DNA of 64,000 nucleotides, taken from positions 4,219,001 through 4,283,000 of the forward strand of contig NZ_CP108041.1 of the NCBI RefSeq assembly GCF_036173065.1, read 5' to 3'. The DNA comes from Rhodococcus sp. NBC_00297 (GTDB lineage: Bacteria > Actinomycetota > Actinomycetes > Mycobacteriales > Mycobacteriaceae). The notes below the pieces were generated by a model. It was not told the DNA's origin. It did no database searches and saw nothing but the letters and a program-made list of their open reading frames with translations. Below are positions 34,707-43,379 of this stretch, piece after piece. Numbering within the stretch: the first letter of the stretch is position 1; the number at the start of each line of letters is the position of its first letter. The translations under genes were made by a program, and so were the position numbers.

Positions 34707-35648
34707 TCAGGACGAGAAGGGGCGTACCTCGACCGTCGACATGATGGTCTCGACGAGCCCCACCTGTCCTGTACCCAGTCCGCGGCGGGTCACGTTGGCG
34801 GTGCCGGCGGCGCCGCCGAGGGCGAGTGCCTCCTCGATGGACATGCCGCGGGCGAGTCCGGTGGCGATGCCAGCGCTCATGGAGTCGCCCGCACCATGGT
34901 GGTCCGTCTGTTCCAGGTCGGGAGTGACCACCTCGAGCACCGTGCCGTCGACGAGGGCGAGCGCCGGGTCCGCCGCGCGGGAGAGAACCACGATGTCGGC
35001 ACCCTCGTCGTGCAGGGCGCGCATCGCCTCGATGAGGACGTCGGGGTCCTCCGACTCCGCGCGCCCGTCCTCGATGAGGTCTTCGTGGCTCATCTTGAGC
35101 ACGGTGAGCCCGCCCTGCAGAGCCGCCGTCGCGGTCGGTCCGGACAGGTCCGCGACGACGGGCTTCGACAGCGATCGCAGATCGGTCGTGAGCCGTCGGT
35201 AGAAGTCTGCGGGCACCACCGACCCGGTGTGCGGGCCCCCCAGCAGCACGATGTCGGACGAGGCTCCGGACTCGAGGGTGATCCCGTAGAGGTCGTCGAG
35301 CGCGTGCCGGGCGAGGTGCGGGGGATCGATCGTCGCCACCTCGGTGCGGTCGCCGTCCCGCCGGTCGTGAATGTAGGACCCGGACTCGTGACCGATGTCC
35401 ACGGCACGCACGGTGATTCCCTCGCGGTGGATCAGATCCCGCAGTACGCCGCCGCTCTCGCCGCCGAACGCGCCGGTCAGCGTCACGTCCATGCCGAGGT
35501 TGGTGGCCATGCGGGCGATCCAGTGGCCTTGGCCGCCGGCGTGCACGTGGAGTTCGGTGTCGCCGTTCGGCGCTGCGTCCAGGGTGATGGTGAGCAGCGG
35601 GGACGGCGCGAAGACGGTGGCGGTGGGCGCGTGTTCGGCAGTCGACAT
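34707..35648 (-). CDS. PfkB-family sugar kinase (1-phosphofructokinase-like)
   Basis: This 313-residue ribokinase/PfkB-family kinase has the substrate-binding start PLLTITLDA, HAGGQGHWIARMATNLG near residues 37-53 and the C-terminal GAGDSMSAGIATGLARG, where the Asp is the catalytic base. The N-terminal GGQGHWIA replaces the usual GGKGxNVA of 1-phosphofructokinase. ATG at 35648 is chosen as the first Met before the domain; no clear ribosome binding site is present, and a longer TTG start at 35681 is possible. Substrate is uncertain: a phosphorylated hexose or a nucleoside-type sugar. Confidence 0.85.
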   Translation of the reverse strand: MSTAEHAPTATVFAPSPLLTITLDAAPNGDTELHVHAGGQGHWIARMATNLGMDVTLTGAFGGESGGVLRDLIHREGITVRAVDIGHESGSYIHDRRDGDRTEVATIDPPHLARHALDDLYGITLESGASSDIVLLGGPHTGSVVPADFYRRLTTDLRSLSKPVVADLSGPTATAALQGGLTVLKMSHEDLIEDGRAESEDPDVLIEAMRALHDEGADIVVLSRAADPALALVDGTVLEVVTPDLEQTDHHGAGDSMSAGIATGLARGMSIEEALALGGAAGTANVTRRGLGTGQVGLVETIMSTVEVRPFSS

Positions 35649-35705
35649 CGCCGTGATGTGCCCGATTCGTCCGTTCCCCAAACCCGACGTCGAACGGTCG
35701 ACAGG

Positions 35706-36236
35706 TCAGCTGCCGAAGGCGTCCGCGAGGTCGTCGAGCGACGGGAAAGCCTGTTCCGGTGCTGCCTCGGGCACCGTGATCACCGTCGACGCCTGCTGGA
35801 CCGTGTACACGGTCCAGGGCAACACCGTGGCCATGTACTCAGCGAAACCGGGGTAGTCGGACACCCACATCGCCTCGGTCGCGTCGCCGTCCTGGAGTGC
35901 GCAGGTCGCCAGCACGACGTACGAGCCGGGAGGAACGTCGGACACCGTCTGGGTCGACGTGCCGGGCTCGATGTCACCGCCGTCGTAGAGGGTCTGCCCG
36001 GGTCCGAGAATGTCTTCCAGCGGCGGCAGAACGCCGTCCTGTGCGGGTGCCAACGACGTGGCACAGCTGAGGGTGCCGTCGGCAGCAGAGGTGATGGTGT
36101 TGCTGACGGACGTGCCGTCGACAGCGAACGAGTAGGTGACGTCGGTGGGTTCCGCCGCGGCAGCGAGACCGGGAGTGGCGAGGGCCAGGGGAATCGCTGC
36201 TGCAGTGCCGAGAAGGGTTCGGGTGAGCATTCGCAC
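35706..36236 (-). CDS. Secreted protein of unknown function
   Basis: The 176-residue product has a Sec signal peptide: basic MRMLTR, hydrophobic core TLLGTAAAIPLALATPGLAA and likely cleavage after AAA near residue 28. The mature part is acidic and Thr/Ser-rich, with two cysteines (LSCATSL and LATCALQDG) that could form a disulfide. GTG at 36236 is favoured by GAGGA six bases upstream. It resembles small secreted proteins of Nocardiaceae, and I do not recognise a domain. It is divergent from dnaE2. Confidence 0.8.
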   Translation of the reverse strand: MRMLTRTLLGTAAAIPLALATPGLAAAAEPTDVTYSFAVDGTSVSNTITSAADGTLSCATSLAPAQDGVLPPLEDILGPGQTLYDGGDIEPGTSTQTVSDVPPGSYVVLATCALQDGDATEAMWVSDYPGFAEYMATVLPWTVYTVQQASTVITVPEAAPEQAFPSLDDLADAFGS

Positions 36237-36396
36237 GGCATGTCCTCTTCGTCGTCGATGGTCGCTTCCGGAGGAAGTGTGCAACGGAAGCGGACCATTC
36301 GGCACCTTTCGTACCGGGTGTCCCCGTGGGGGTGTGGTTCCGGGCGAGACCACGGTTTCCGTCGACTTGCCGTCGGAGTGGAGGTGGTGGTCCAAT

Positions 36397-36412
36397 GGGA
36401 ACATACGTTCGA
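36397..36412 (+). promoter_or_regulatory. LexA (SOS) box upstream of dnaE2
   Basis: GGGAAC-ATAC-GTTCGA matches the LexA consensus TCGAAC-N4-GTTCGA in the whole right arm and GAAC of the left arm. A TACGTT hexamer (36404-36409) overlaps it as a possible -10. The dnaE2 ATG follows 17 bp after the box. Confidence 0.8.
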
Positions 36413-36428
36413 AGAGTGGGGGTGCGTC

Positions 36429-39400
36429 ATGGGCTGGAACGACGGGCCGCCCACGTGGACCGAGATGGAGCGTCTGCTCTCGGGAAAGCCCCGCGTCATC
36501 GATCCGCTCGCGATGGGCGACGGCGGTGACAGTCCGGCGTGGTCGCGCAAGCGTGATCCCTACGAGGGTGCGGTGGTGCGGCCGCGTGACACCGTTCCCT
36601 ACGCGGAACTGCACGCCCACTCGTCCTTCAGCTTTCTCGACGGAGCCTCCCAGCCGGAGGAAATGGTCGAGGAGGCCGTACGGCTGGGTCTGGACGCCAT
36701 CGCGCTGACCGATCACGACGGCATGTACGGCGTCGTGCGGTTCGCGGAGGCGGCACGCGAGTTGGAGATGAAGACCGTCTTCGGGTCCGAGTTGTCGCTC
36801 GGTGACCCGGGTATGCCGACCGAATCACGCACCGGCGCGACCGATCCGGACGGAACGCATCTGCTGGTGCTCGCACGCGGACAGGAGGGGTACCGGCGCC
36901 TGTCCCGCCAGATCGCCGCCGCGCATCTCGCCGGGGGCGAGAAGGGGCGTCCGCGCTACGACATCGATGCGCTGGCCGAGGCGGCTGGGGGGCACTGGCA
37001 GATCCTGACCGGGTGCCGCAAGGGCAGCGTGCGTCGCGCGCTGAGCGAGGGTGGTCCCGCGGCTGCCGAGCAGGCGCTGCGCGACCTGGTGGATCGGTTC
37101 GGCACGGACCGTGTGACGGTGGAGCTGACGCGGCAGGGCGTCGCCGAGGACGACGATCGCAACGACGCCCTGGCGGACATCGCCGCGCGTCTCTCGCTGC
37201 CCGTCATCGCGACGACGTCGGCACACTTCGCGCGGCCGAGTCGGCGCCGGCTCGCGATGGCCATGGCCGCGGTCCGTGCGCGGCGCAGTCTCGACGACGC
37301 GTCCGGGTGGCTCCCGCCGCTCGGCGGAACCCATCTGCGCTCCGGGGCCGAGATGGCGGCGATGTTCTCCGCCTATCCCACCGCCGTGTCCCACGCCGCG
37401 GCGCTGGGGGAGGAGTGCGCGTTCGACCTGCACCTCATCGCGCCGCAGCTGCCGCCGTTCGACGTGCCGGAGGGCCACACCGAGATCACGTGGCTCCACG
37501 AGTTGACGATGCGCGGTGCCGAGCGACGTTACGGTCGACGCGAGGACGAACCTGCGGCCTACGCCCAGATCGACCGCGAACTCGCCGTCATCACCGAACT
37601 CGACTTCCCCGGCTACTTCCTGGTGGTCCACGACATAGTCGACTTCTGCAAGAGGGCCGACATCCTGTGCCAGGGGCGAGGATCCGCGGCCAACTCCGCT
37701 GTCTGCTACGCGATCGGCATCACCAACGTCGACCCGGTGCGCAACGGTCTGCTGTTCGAGCGGTTCCTCTCCGTCGAGCGCGACGGCCCGCCGGACATCG
37801 ACGTGGACATCGAGTCCGACCGTCGGGAAGAGGCCATCCAGCACGTCTACGCCAAGTACGGCCGCGACTACGCGGCACAGGTGGCCAACGTCATCACCTA
37901 CCGCGGGAAGTCGTCGGTACGCGACATGGCGAAGGCGCTGGGGGCATCGCAGGGTCAGCAGGACGCGTGGAGCAAGCAAATCACCCGCTGGTCGGGGGTG
38001 CCGGGGCGAGACCTGTCCGCCGAGGCCCGCGAGACCAGCATCCCGCTCCCGGTGCTCGAACTCGCCGCGCAGATCGAGAACTTCCCACGGCATCTCGGCA
38101 TCCACTCCGGCGGCATGGTGATCTGCGATCGGCCGATCGCCGACGTGTGCCCCGTCGAGTGGGCGCGCATGGAGAACCGCACCGTGCTGCAGTGGGACAA
38201 GGACGACTGTGCCGCAGTGGGTCTGGTGAAGTTCGACATGCTCGGGCTCGGCATGCTCTCGGCGCTGCACTACATGATCGACCTGGTGAAGGAGCACAAG
38301 GGACTGCACGTCGATCTCGCCGAACTCGACCTCGGCGAGGCCGCGGTGTACGAGATGCTGCAGCGCGCGGATTCGGTCGGGGTGTTCCAGGTGGAGTCGC
38401 GGGCCCAGATGGCGACGCTTCCTCGCCTCAAGCCGCGGGAGTTCTACGACCTCGTCGTCGAGGTGGCCCTCATCAGACCCGGACCCATCCAAGGACATTC
38501 GGTGCATCCCTACGTCCGGCGACGTAACGGACTCGAGCCCGTGACGTTCGACCATCCCTCGCTCGAACGTGCTCTCGAACGCACACTGGGTGTCCCGCTG
38601 TTCCAGGAGCAACTGATGCAGATGGCCGTCGACGTCGCAGGGTTCTCGGCCACCGAGGCGGACCAACTGCGCCGGGCCATGGGGTCCAAGCGCAGTCCGG
38701 AGAAGATGGACCGCATGCGGCAACGCTTCTACGACGGGATGCGCGACCTACACGGCATCACCGGCGCGAAGGCCGACCGCATCTTCGACAAGCTCTACGC
38801 CTTCGCCAATTTCGGCTTCCCCGAGAGTCATTCGCAGAGCTTCGCATCGCTGGTCTTCTACTCGTCGTGGTTCAAGCTGCACCACCCGGCCGCGTTCTGT
38901 GCGGGGCTGCTCCGCGCGCAACCCATGGGTTTCTACTCGCCGCAATCGTTGGTGGCCGACGCTCGACGGCACGGTGTCCTGGTGCACGGGCCCGACGTCC
39001 GTGCCAGTCTCGCCCACGCCACCGTGGAGAACAACGGCCTCGAGGTGCGCCTGGGATTGTCGGACGTGCGGTCCATCGGGACGGCGTTGGCCGAGAAGAT
39101 CGTGGCAGCGCGGGAGTCCGGCGGGCAGTTCACGTCTCTGCTCGATCTCACCGGACGTGTCGAACTCTCCGTCACGCAAGCAGAGTCGCTGGCCACCGCC
39201 GGCGCCCTGGCGTGTTTCGGTGTGACACGTCGAGAGGCGCTGTGGGCAGCCGGTGCCGCCGCAGCCGAACGCCCCGATCGACTCCCGGCGCTGGGTGCGT
39301 CCACCCGCGCGCCGTCGCTCCCGGGAATGAGTGCGTGGGAGTTGGCCGCCGCGGACATCTGGGCCACCGGTGTCTCGCCCGACAGCTATCCCACCCAGTT

Positions 39401-39740
39401 CCTGCGCGAGCGGCTCGACGAGATGGACGTGGTCCCTGCCGACCGCCTGCTGTCGGTGGCCGACGGAGATCGGGTGCTCGTGGCCGGGGCGGTCACCCAC
39501 CGTCAGCGTCCCGCCACCGCGGCGGGTGTCACGTTCATCAATCTCGAGGACGAGACCGGGATGATCAACGTGGTGTGTTCGGTGGGACTGTGGCAGAAGT
39601 ACCGCTCGGCGGCGCAGTTGTCGCAGGCTCTGTTCATCCGCGGCATCGTCCAGAACGCCGAGGGGGTGGTGACGCTGGTGGCCGACAAACTCGAGACCCT
39701 CGACCTCCGCGTCCTCCTGCGTTCGCGAGACTTCCGCTGA
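36429..39740 (+). CDS. dnaE2: Error-prone DNA polymerase DnaE2
   Basis: The 1103-residue C-family polymerase of the DnaE2 type has an N-terminal PHP domain (AELHAHSSFSFLDGAS near residue 60), the palm catalytic acids in PDIDVDIESDRR (D456, D458), YRGKSSVRDMAKALG, and LGIHSGGM. The thumb and fingers follow, then a C-terminal OB domain (VLVAGAVTHRQRP) and GMINVV. DnaE2 is shorter than DnaE1 and lacks the tail for clamp binding; ImuB supplies it. ATG at 36429 starts MGWNDGPPTWTEMERLLSG; the open frame upstream runs over the secreted gene. The LexA box at 36397 controls it, so it is co-regulated with imuA'-imuB-dinB 15 kb away. Confidence 0.95.
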   Translation: MGWNDGPPTWTEMERLLSGKPRVIDPLAMGDGGDSPAWSRKRDPYEGAVVRPRDTVPYAELHAHSSFSFLDGASQPEEMVEEAVRLGLDAIALTDHDGMYGVVRFAEAARELEMKTVFGSELSLGDPGMPTESRTGATDPDGTHLLVLARGQEGYRRLSRQIAAAHLAGGEKGRPRYDIDALAEAAGGHWQILTGCRKGSVRRALSEGGPAAAEQALRDLVDRFGTDRVTVELTRQGVAEDDDRNDALADIAARLSLPVIATTSAHFARPSRRRLAMAMAAVRARRSLDDASGWLPPLGGTHLRSGAEMAAMFSAYPTAVSHAAALGEECAFDLHLIAPQLPPFDVPEGHTEITWLHELTMRGAERRYGRREDEPAAYAQIDRELAVITELDFPGYFLVVHDIVDFCKRADILCQGRGSAANSAVCYAIGITNVDPVRNGLLFERFLSVERDGPPDIDVDIESDRREEAIQHVYAKYGRDYAAQVANVITYRGKSSVRDMAKALGASQGQQDAWSKQITRWSGVPGRDLSAEARETSIPLPVLELAAQIENFPRHLGIHSGGMVICDRPIADVCPVEWARMENRTVLQWDKDDCAAVGLVKFDMLGLGMLSALHYMIDLVKEHKGLHVDLAELDLGEAAVYEMLQRADSVGVFQVESRAQMATLPRLKPREFYDLVVEVALIRPGPIQGHSVHPYVRRRNGLEPVTFDHPSLERALERTLGVPLFQEQLMQMAVDVAGFSATEADQLRRAMGSKRSPEKMDRMRQRFYDGMRDLHGITGAKADRIFDKLYAFANFGFPESHSQSFASLVFYSSWFKLHHPAAFCAGLLRAQPMGFYSPQSLVADARRHGVLVHGPDVRASLAHATVENNGLEVRLGLSDVRSIGTALAEKIVAARESGGQFTSLLDLTGRVELSVTQAESLATAGALACFGVTRREALWAAGAAAAERPDRLPALGASTRAPSLPGMSAWELAAADIWATGVSPDSYPTQFLRERLDEMDVVPADRLLSVADGDRVLVAGAVTHRQRPATAAGVTFINLEDETGMINVVCSVGLWQKYRSAAQLSQALFIRGIVQNAEGVVTLVADKLETLDLRVLLRSRDFR

Positions 39741-39761
39741 TCCTGCGGTCTGTCCCGGCCG

Positions 39762-40226
39762 TCAGACGCTGCCCTCGAAGTCGTATTGACGCCACGCCTC
39801 GTAGACCACGACCGACGCGGCGTTGGTGATGTTCATCGACCGGCGCCCCGCCAGCATCGGGATGCGCAGGCGGTCGGTCACGTGCTCGTCGGCCAGTACC
39901 TCCGGTGCGAGGCCGGTGGGCTCGGGCCCGAACAGCAGCACGTCGCCGGGCCGGTACGACACCGACGCGTAGGACGTGGTGGCATGGGCGGTGAAGGCGA
40001 AGACCCGCTCGGGCGCGAGGGTGTCCCACGCCGCCTCGAGGTTCGGGTGCACCGTGACCGACGCCAGGTCGTGGTAGTCGAGGCCGGCGCGCCGCAGCTT
40101 GGGCTCGGACAGGTCGAAGCCGAGCGGTTCGATCAGGTGCAGCTCACACCCCGTACCGGCGACGAGGCGGATGGCGTTTCCCGTGTTCTGCGGGATACGC
40201 GGTTCGTGGAACATCAGACGGAACAC
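39762..40226 (-). CDS. trmL: tRNA (cytidine(34)-2'-O)-methyltransferase TrmL (SPOUT family)
   Basis: The 154-residue SPOUT methyltransferase methylates the wobble ribose of certain leucine tRNAs. [20 protein letters not shown] near residues 6-25 is the diagnostic N-terminus, and the knot region has [15 protein letters not shown] and [20 protein letters not shown]. The start is GTG at 40226, which gives the typical length; the longer frame overlaps folD on the other strand. The folD start is 54 bp away on the other strand, so the two genes share a short divergent promoter region. Confidence 0.93.
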   Translation of the reverse strand: MFRLMFHEPRIPQNTGNAIRLVAGTGCELHLIEPLGFDLSEPKLRRAGLDYHDLASVTVHPNLEAAWDTLAPERVFAFTAHATTSYASVSYRPGDVLLFGPEPTGLAPEVLADEHVTDRLRIPMLAGRRSMNITNAASVVVYEAWRQYDFEGSV

Positions 40227-40280
40227 CCGTTCAGCCTGCCATGTCCCACCCGCCTGCCAGAGCGTGGGAAACTGTGCGGT

Positions 40281-41153
40281 GTGACCGCAACGCGACTGGA
40301 CGGCAAACTCACCCGCGACGAGATCTTCGTCGACCTCACCGCGCGGGTCACCGCACTGCGCGAGCGTGGGATCACCCCCGGCTTGGGGACGGTGCTGGTC
40401 GGTGACGATCCGGGCTCCGCTGCCTACGTACGCGGCAAGCACAACGACTGCGCCAAGGTGGGCATCGCCTCCATCCGGCGCGACCTCCCGGCGGACGTGT
40501 CCAGCGACGAGCTCGACGCCGTCATCGACGGGCTGAACGCCGACCCGGCCTGCACCGGATACATCGTGCAGCTCCCGCTGCCGAAGCACCTGGACGAGAA
40601 CCGCGCCCTCGAACGCGTGAACCCCGAGAAGGACGCCGACGGCCTGCATCCCGTCAACCTCGGCCGACTGGTCCTGGGCGAGGACTCCACCCTCCCGTGC
40701 ACTCCCCGCGGCATCGTGCACCTGCTGCGTCGCTACGACGTCCCCATCGCCGGTGCTCATGTGGTCGTCGTCGGACGCGGCGTGACCGTCGGCCGGCCTC
40801 TCGGGCTCATCCTCACCCGGCGCTCCGAGAACGCCACCGTGACGCTGTGCCACACCGGTACTCGTGACCTGGCCACCGAGGTGCGGCGCGCGGACATCGT
40901 CGTCGCCGGTGCCGGCGTCGTCGGACTGATCACCCCGGACATGGTCAAGCCCGGTGCCGCGGTCATCGACGTCGGCGTCTCACGCACCGACGACGGGCTG
41001 AAGGGCGACGTGGCCGACGGTGTCGACGAGGTCGCCGGCTTCCTGTCCCCGAATCCCGGCGGCGTCGGACCCCTCACGCGCGCCTTCCTGCTGAGCAACG
41101 TCGTCGAGCGCGCGGAGCGCATGCTGGCCGCATCGGAGTCGGTCTCGTCATGA
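40281..41153 (+). CDS. folD: Bifunctional methylenetetrahydrofolate dehydrogenase/cyclohydrolase
   Basis: The 290-residue enzyme interconverts methylene-, methenyl- and formyl-tetrahydrofolate. The catalytic Tyr and Lys are in [16 protein letters not shown], followed by [13 protein letters not shown], the Rossmann part [17 protein letters not shown] and NPGGVGPLT. The GTG at 40281 is preceded by GAAACTGTGCGGT without a Shine-Dalgarno sequence, probably leaderless. It overlaps the DUF3017 gene by four bases (ATGA), the order seen in mycobacteria (folD-Rv3355c). Confidence 0.94.
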   Translation: MTATRLDGKLTRDEIFVDLTARVTALRERGITPGLGTVLVGDDPGSAAYVRGKHNDCAKVGIASIRRDLPADVSSDELDAVIDGLNADPACTGYIVQLPLPKHLDENRALERVNPEKDADGLHPVNLGRLVLGEDSTLPCTPRGIVHLLRRYDVPIAGAHVVVVGRGVTVGRPLGLILTRRSENATVTLCHTGTRDLATEVRRADIVVAGAGVVGLITPDMVKPGAAVIDVGVSRTDDGLKGDVADGVDEVAGFLSPNPGGVGPLTRAFLLSNVVERAERMLAASESVSS

Positions 41154-41542
41154 GCGGGAAGGCCGGAGGCCGGTCGGTGACGGGCGGGAAGGCCGGAGGC
41201 CGGTCGGTGACGGGCGGGAAGGCCGGAGGCCGGCCGTTCGTGAGAAAGCCGACGCGGCGGAGGCCTGCGCGGGACATGCTCCGGCGCAGCATCCCGGTGG
41301 TCGCCGTCGTGCTGGTGATTGTCGTCGCCGTGGTCCTGGTGCTCGCCGACCGGTGGCGCCGCGGCGCGTTCGTGTTCGGTGTCGCGACCCTGATCGCCGC
41401 CGCGTGCCGGTTGTGCCTCGGAAGTGAGCGTGTCGGGATCCTGGCCGTGCGGTCGCGCGCCTTCGACACATTCTCCCTGGCTGCTGTGGGCAGCGCGGTG
41501 GTGTGGCTCGCCGTCTCGATCGATCCGCTCGGGACGGACTAG
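41150..41542 (+). CDS. DUF3017 membrane protein with N-terminal decapeptide repeats
   Basis: The 130-residue protein has three membrane helices (about residues 47-67, 72-90, 103-125). It begins with [11 protein letters not shown], followed by further copies of the ten-residue unit [10 protein letters not shown], then a basic stretch [11 protein letters not shown] before the first helix. The unit is encoded by a 30-bp tandem repeat. DUF3017 proteins follow folD across mycobacteria and rhodococci but the role is unknown. The repeats are cytoplasmic or at the membrane surface and probably variable. The stop shares a CTAG with the convergent permease gene stop. Confidence 0.85.
   Translation: MSGKAGGRSVTGGKAGGRSVTGGKAGGRPFVRKPTRRRPARDMLRRSIPVVAVVLVIVVAVVLVLADRWRRGAFVFGVATLIAAACRLCLGSERVGILAVRSRAFDTFSLAAVGSAVVWLAVSIDPLGTD
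41156..41233 (+). repeat. 30-bp tandem repeat, 2.6 copies
   Basis: The unit starts GGGAAGGCCGGAGGCCGG and repeats exactly at 41156, 41186 and 41216, the last copy ending at 41233. As 30 bp is a multiple of three it keeps the DUF3017 frame. Confidence 0.9.
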
Positions 41543-42374
41543 CCCTCGCGTGAGCGGGTCACCCGTAACGTCAACGGGACGAAGATCGCGAGAATGAGCA
41601 GCGAGACGATCACGGAGTACAGCATCGGGTGTGTCGACGCCCAGTTGATCGGTTCGCGGATCGCGACGGACGGCGCGGTGGGATTGCCGAACGACTCGCG
41701 CGTCGACCGGGCCACCGAGGTGATCGGATTCCACTGTGCGACAGCGCGGAGCGGACCCGGCAGCGTCGAGGACGGCACGAACGCGGACGAGATGAACGTG
41801 ATCGGGAACAGAATGATCATGAGCGCGCTCTGGGCACTCTCGGCAGTGCTGGCGACGGATCCGACCACGGCGCCGATCCACGACATGGCGAAGCCGAAGA
41901 ACATCAGCAGCAGTACGGCGCCCAGCGCGTCGAGAGCGCTCCCGCGGATACGCCACCCGACGGCGTAGCCCGCGCCGATCATCACGGCGATGCTCACCAC
42001 CGACACGAGCATGTCGGAGAGAGTGCGCCCCAGCACGATGGACAGACGCGACATCGGCAGGGAGTGGAACCGGTCGACGATGCCTTCCTTGCTGTCGGTC
42101 GCGAGACCGATGGCCGTGAACGCGGCGCTGAACACGACGGTCTGCGTGAAGATGCCGCCCATGAGGAACTCGCGGTAGGTGGCACCGCCCAGTGCTCCGC
42201 CGAAGACGTAGCTGAAGAGCAGGACGAACATGAGGGGCTGAATCGTCGCTCCGAGCAACAACTGTGGGACCCGCAGGATGGTCAGCAGGTTGCGCTGGGT
42301 CATGGTCACGCAGTCGACGAGGAAGCTCGAGGCGTTCTGCTCCCGGACTCCGCGGGGACCGACCAGTTCGGCGG

Positions 42375-42378
<4 letters not shown>
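41539..42378 (-). CDS. ABC-2 type permease, DrrB-like
   Basis: The 279-residue membrane protein has six helices and the ABC-2 signature segments RVPQLLLGATIQPLMFVLLF, GIFTQTVVFSAAFTAIGLAT and FHSLPMSRLSIVLGRT. It is the membrane partner of the ATPase gene just upstream on the same strand, whose stop it overlaps (the ATPase ends at 42375). DrrAB systems export peptides, polyketides and drugs; coupling to the NRPS gene suggests export of its product and possibly self-resistance. Confidence 0.9.

Positions 42379-43375
<997 letters not shown>

Positions 43376-43379
<4 letters not shown>

Noticed and set aside
34680-36428. N-terminal extension of dnaE2 by about 580 codons
   Set aside because: The extension runs antisense to surE, the sugar kinase and the secreted protein. 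DnaE2 homology starts at ATG 36429, behind the LexA box.
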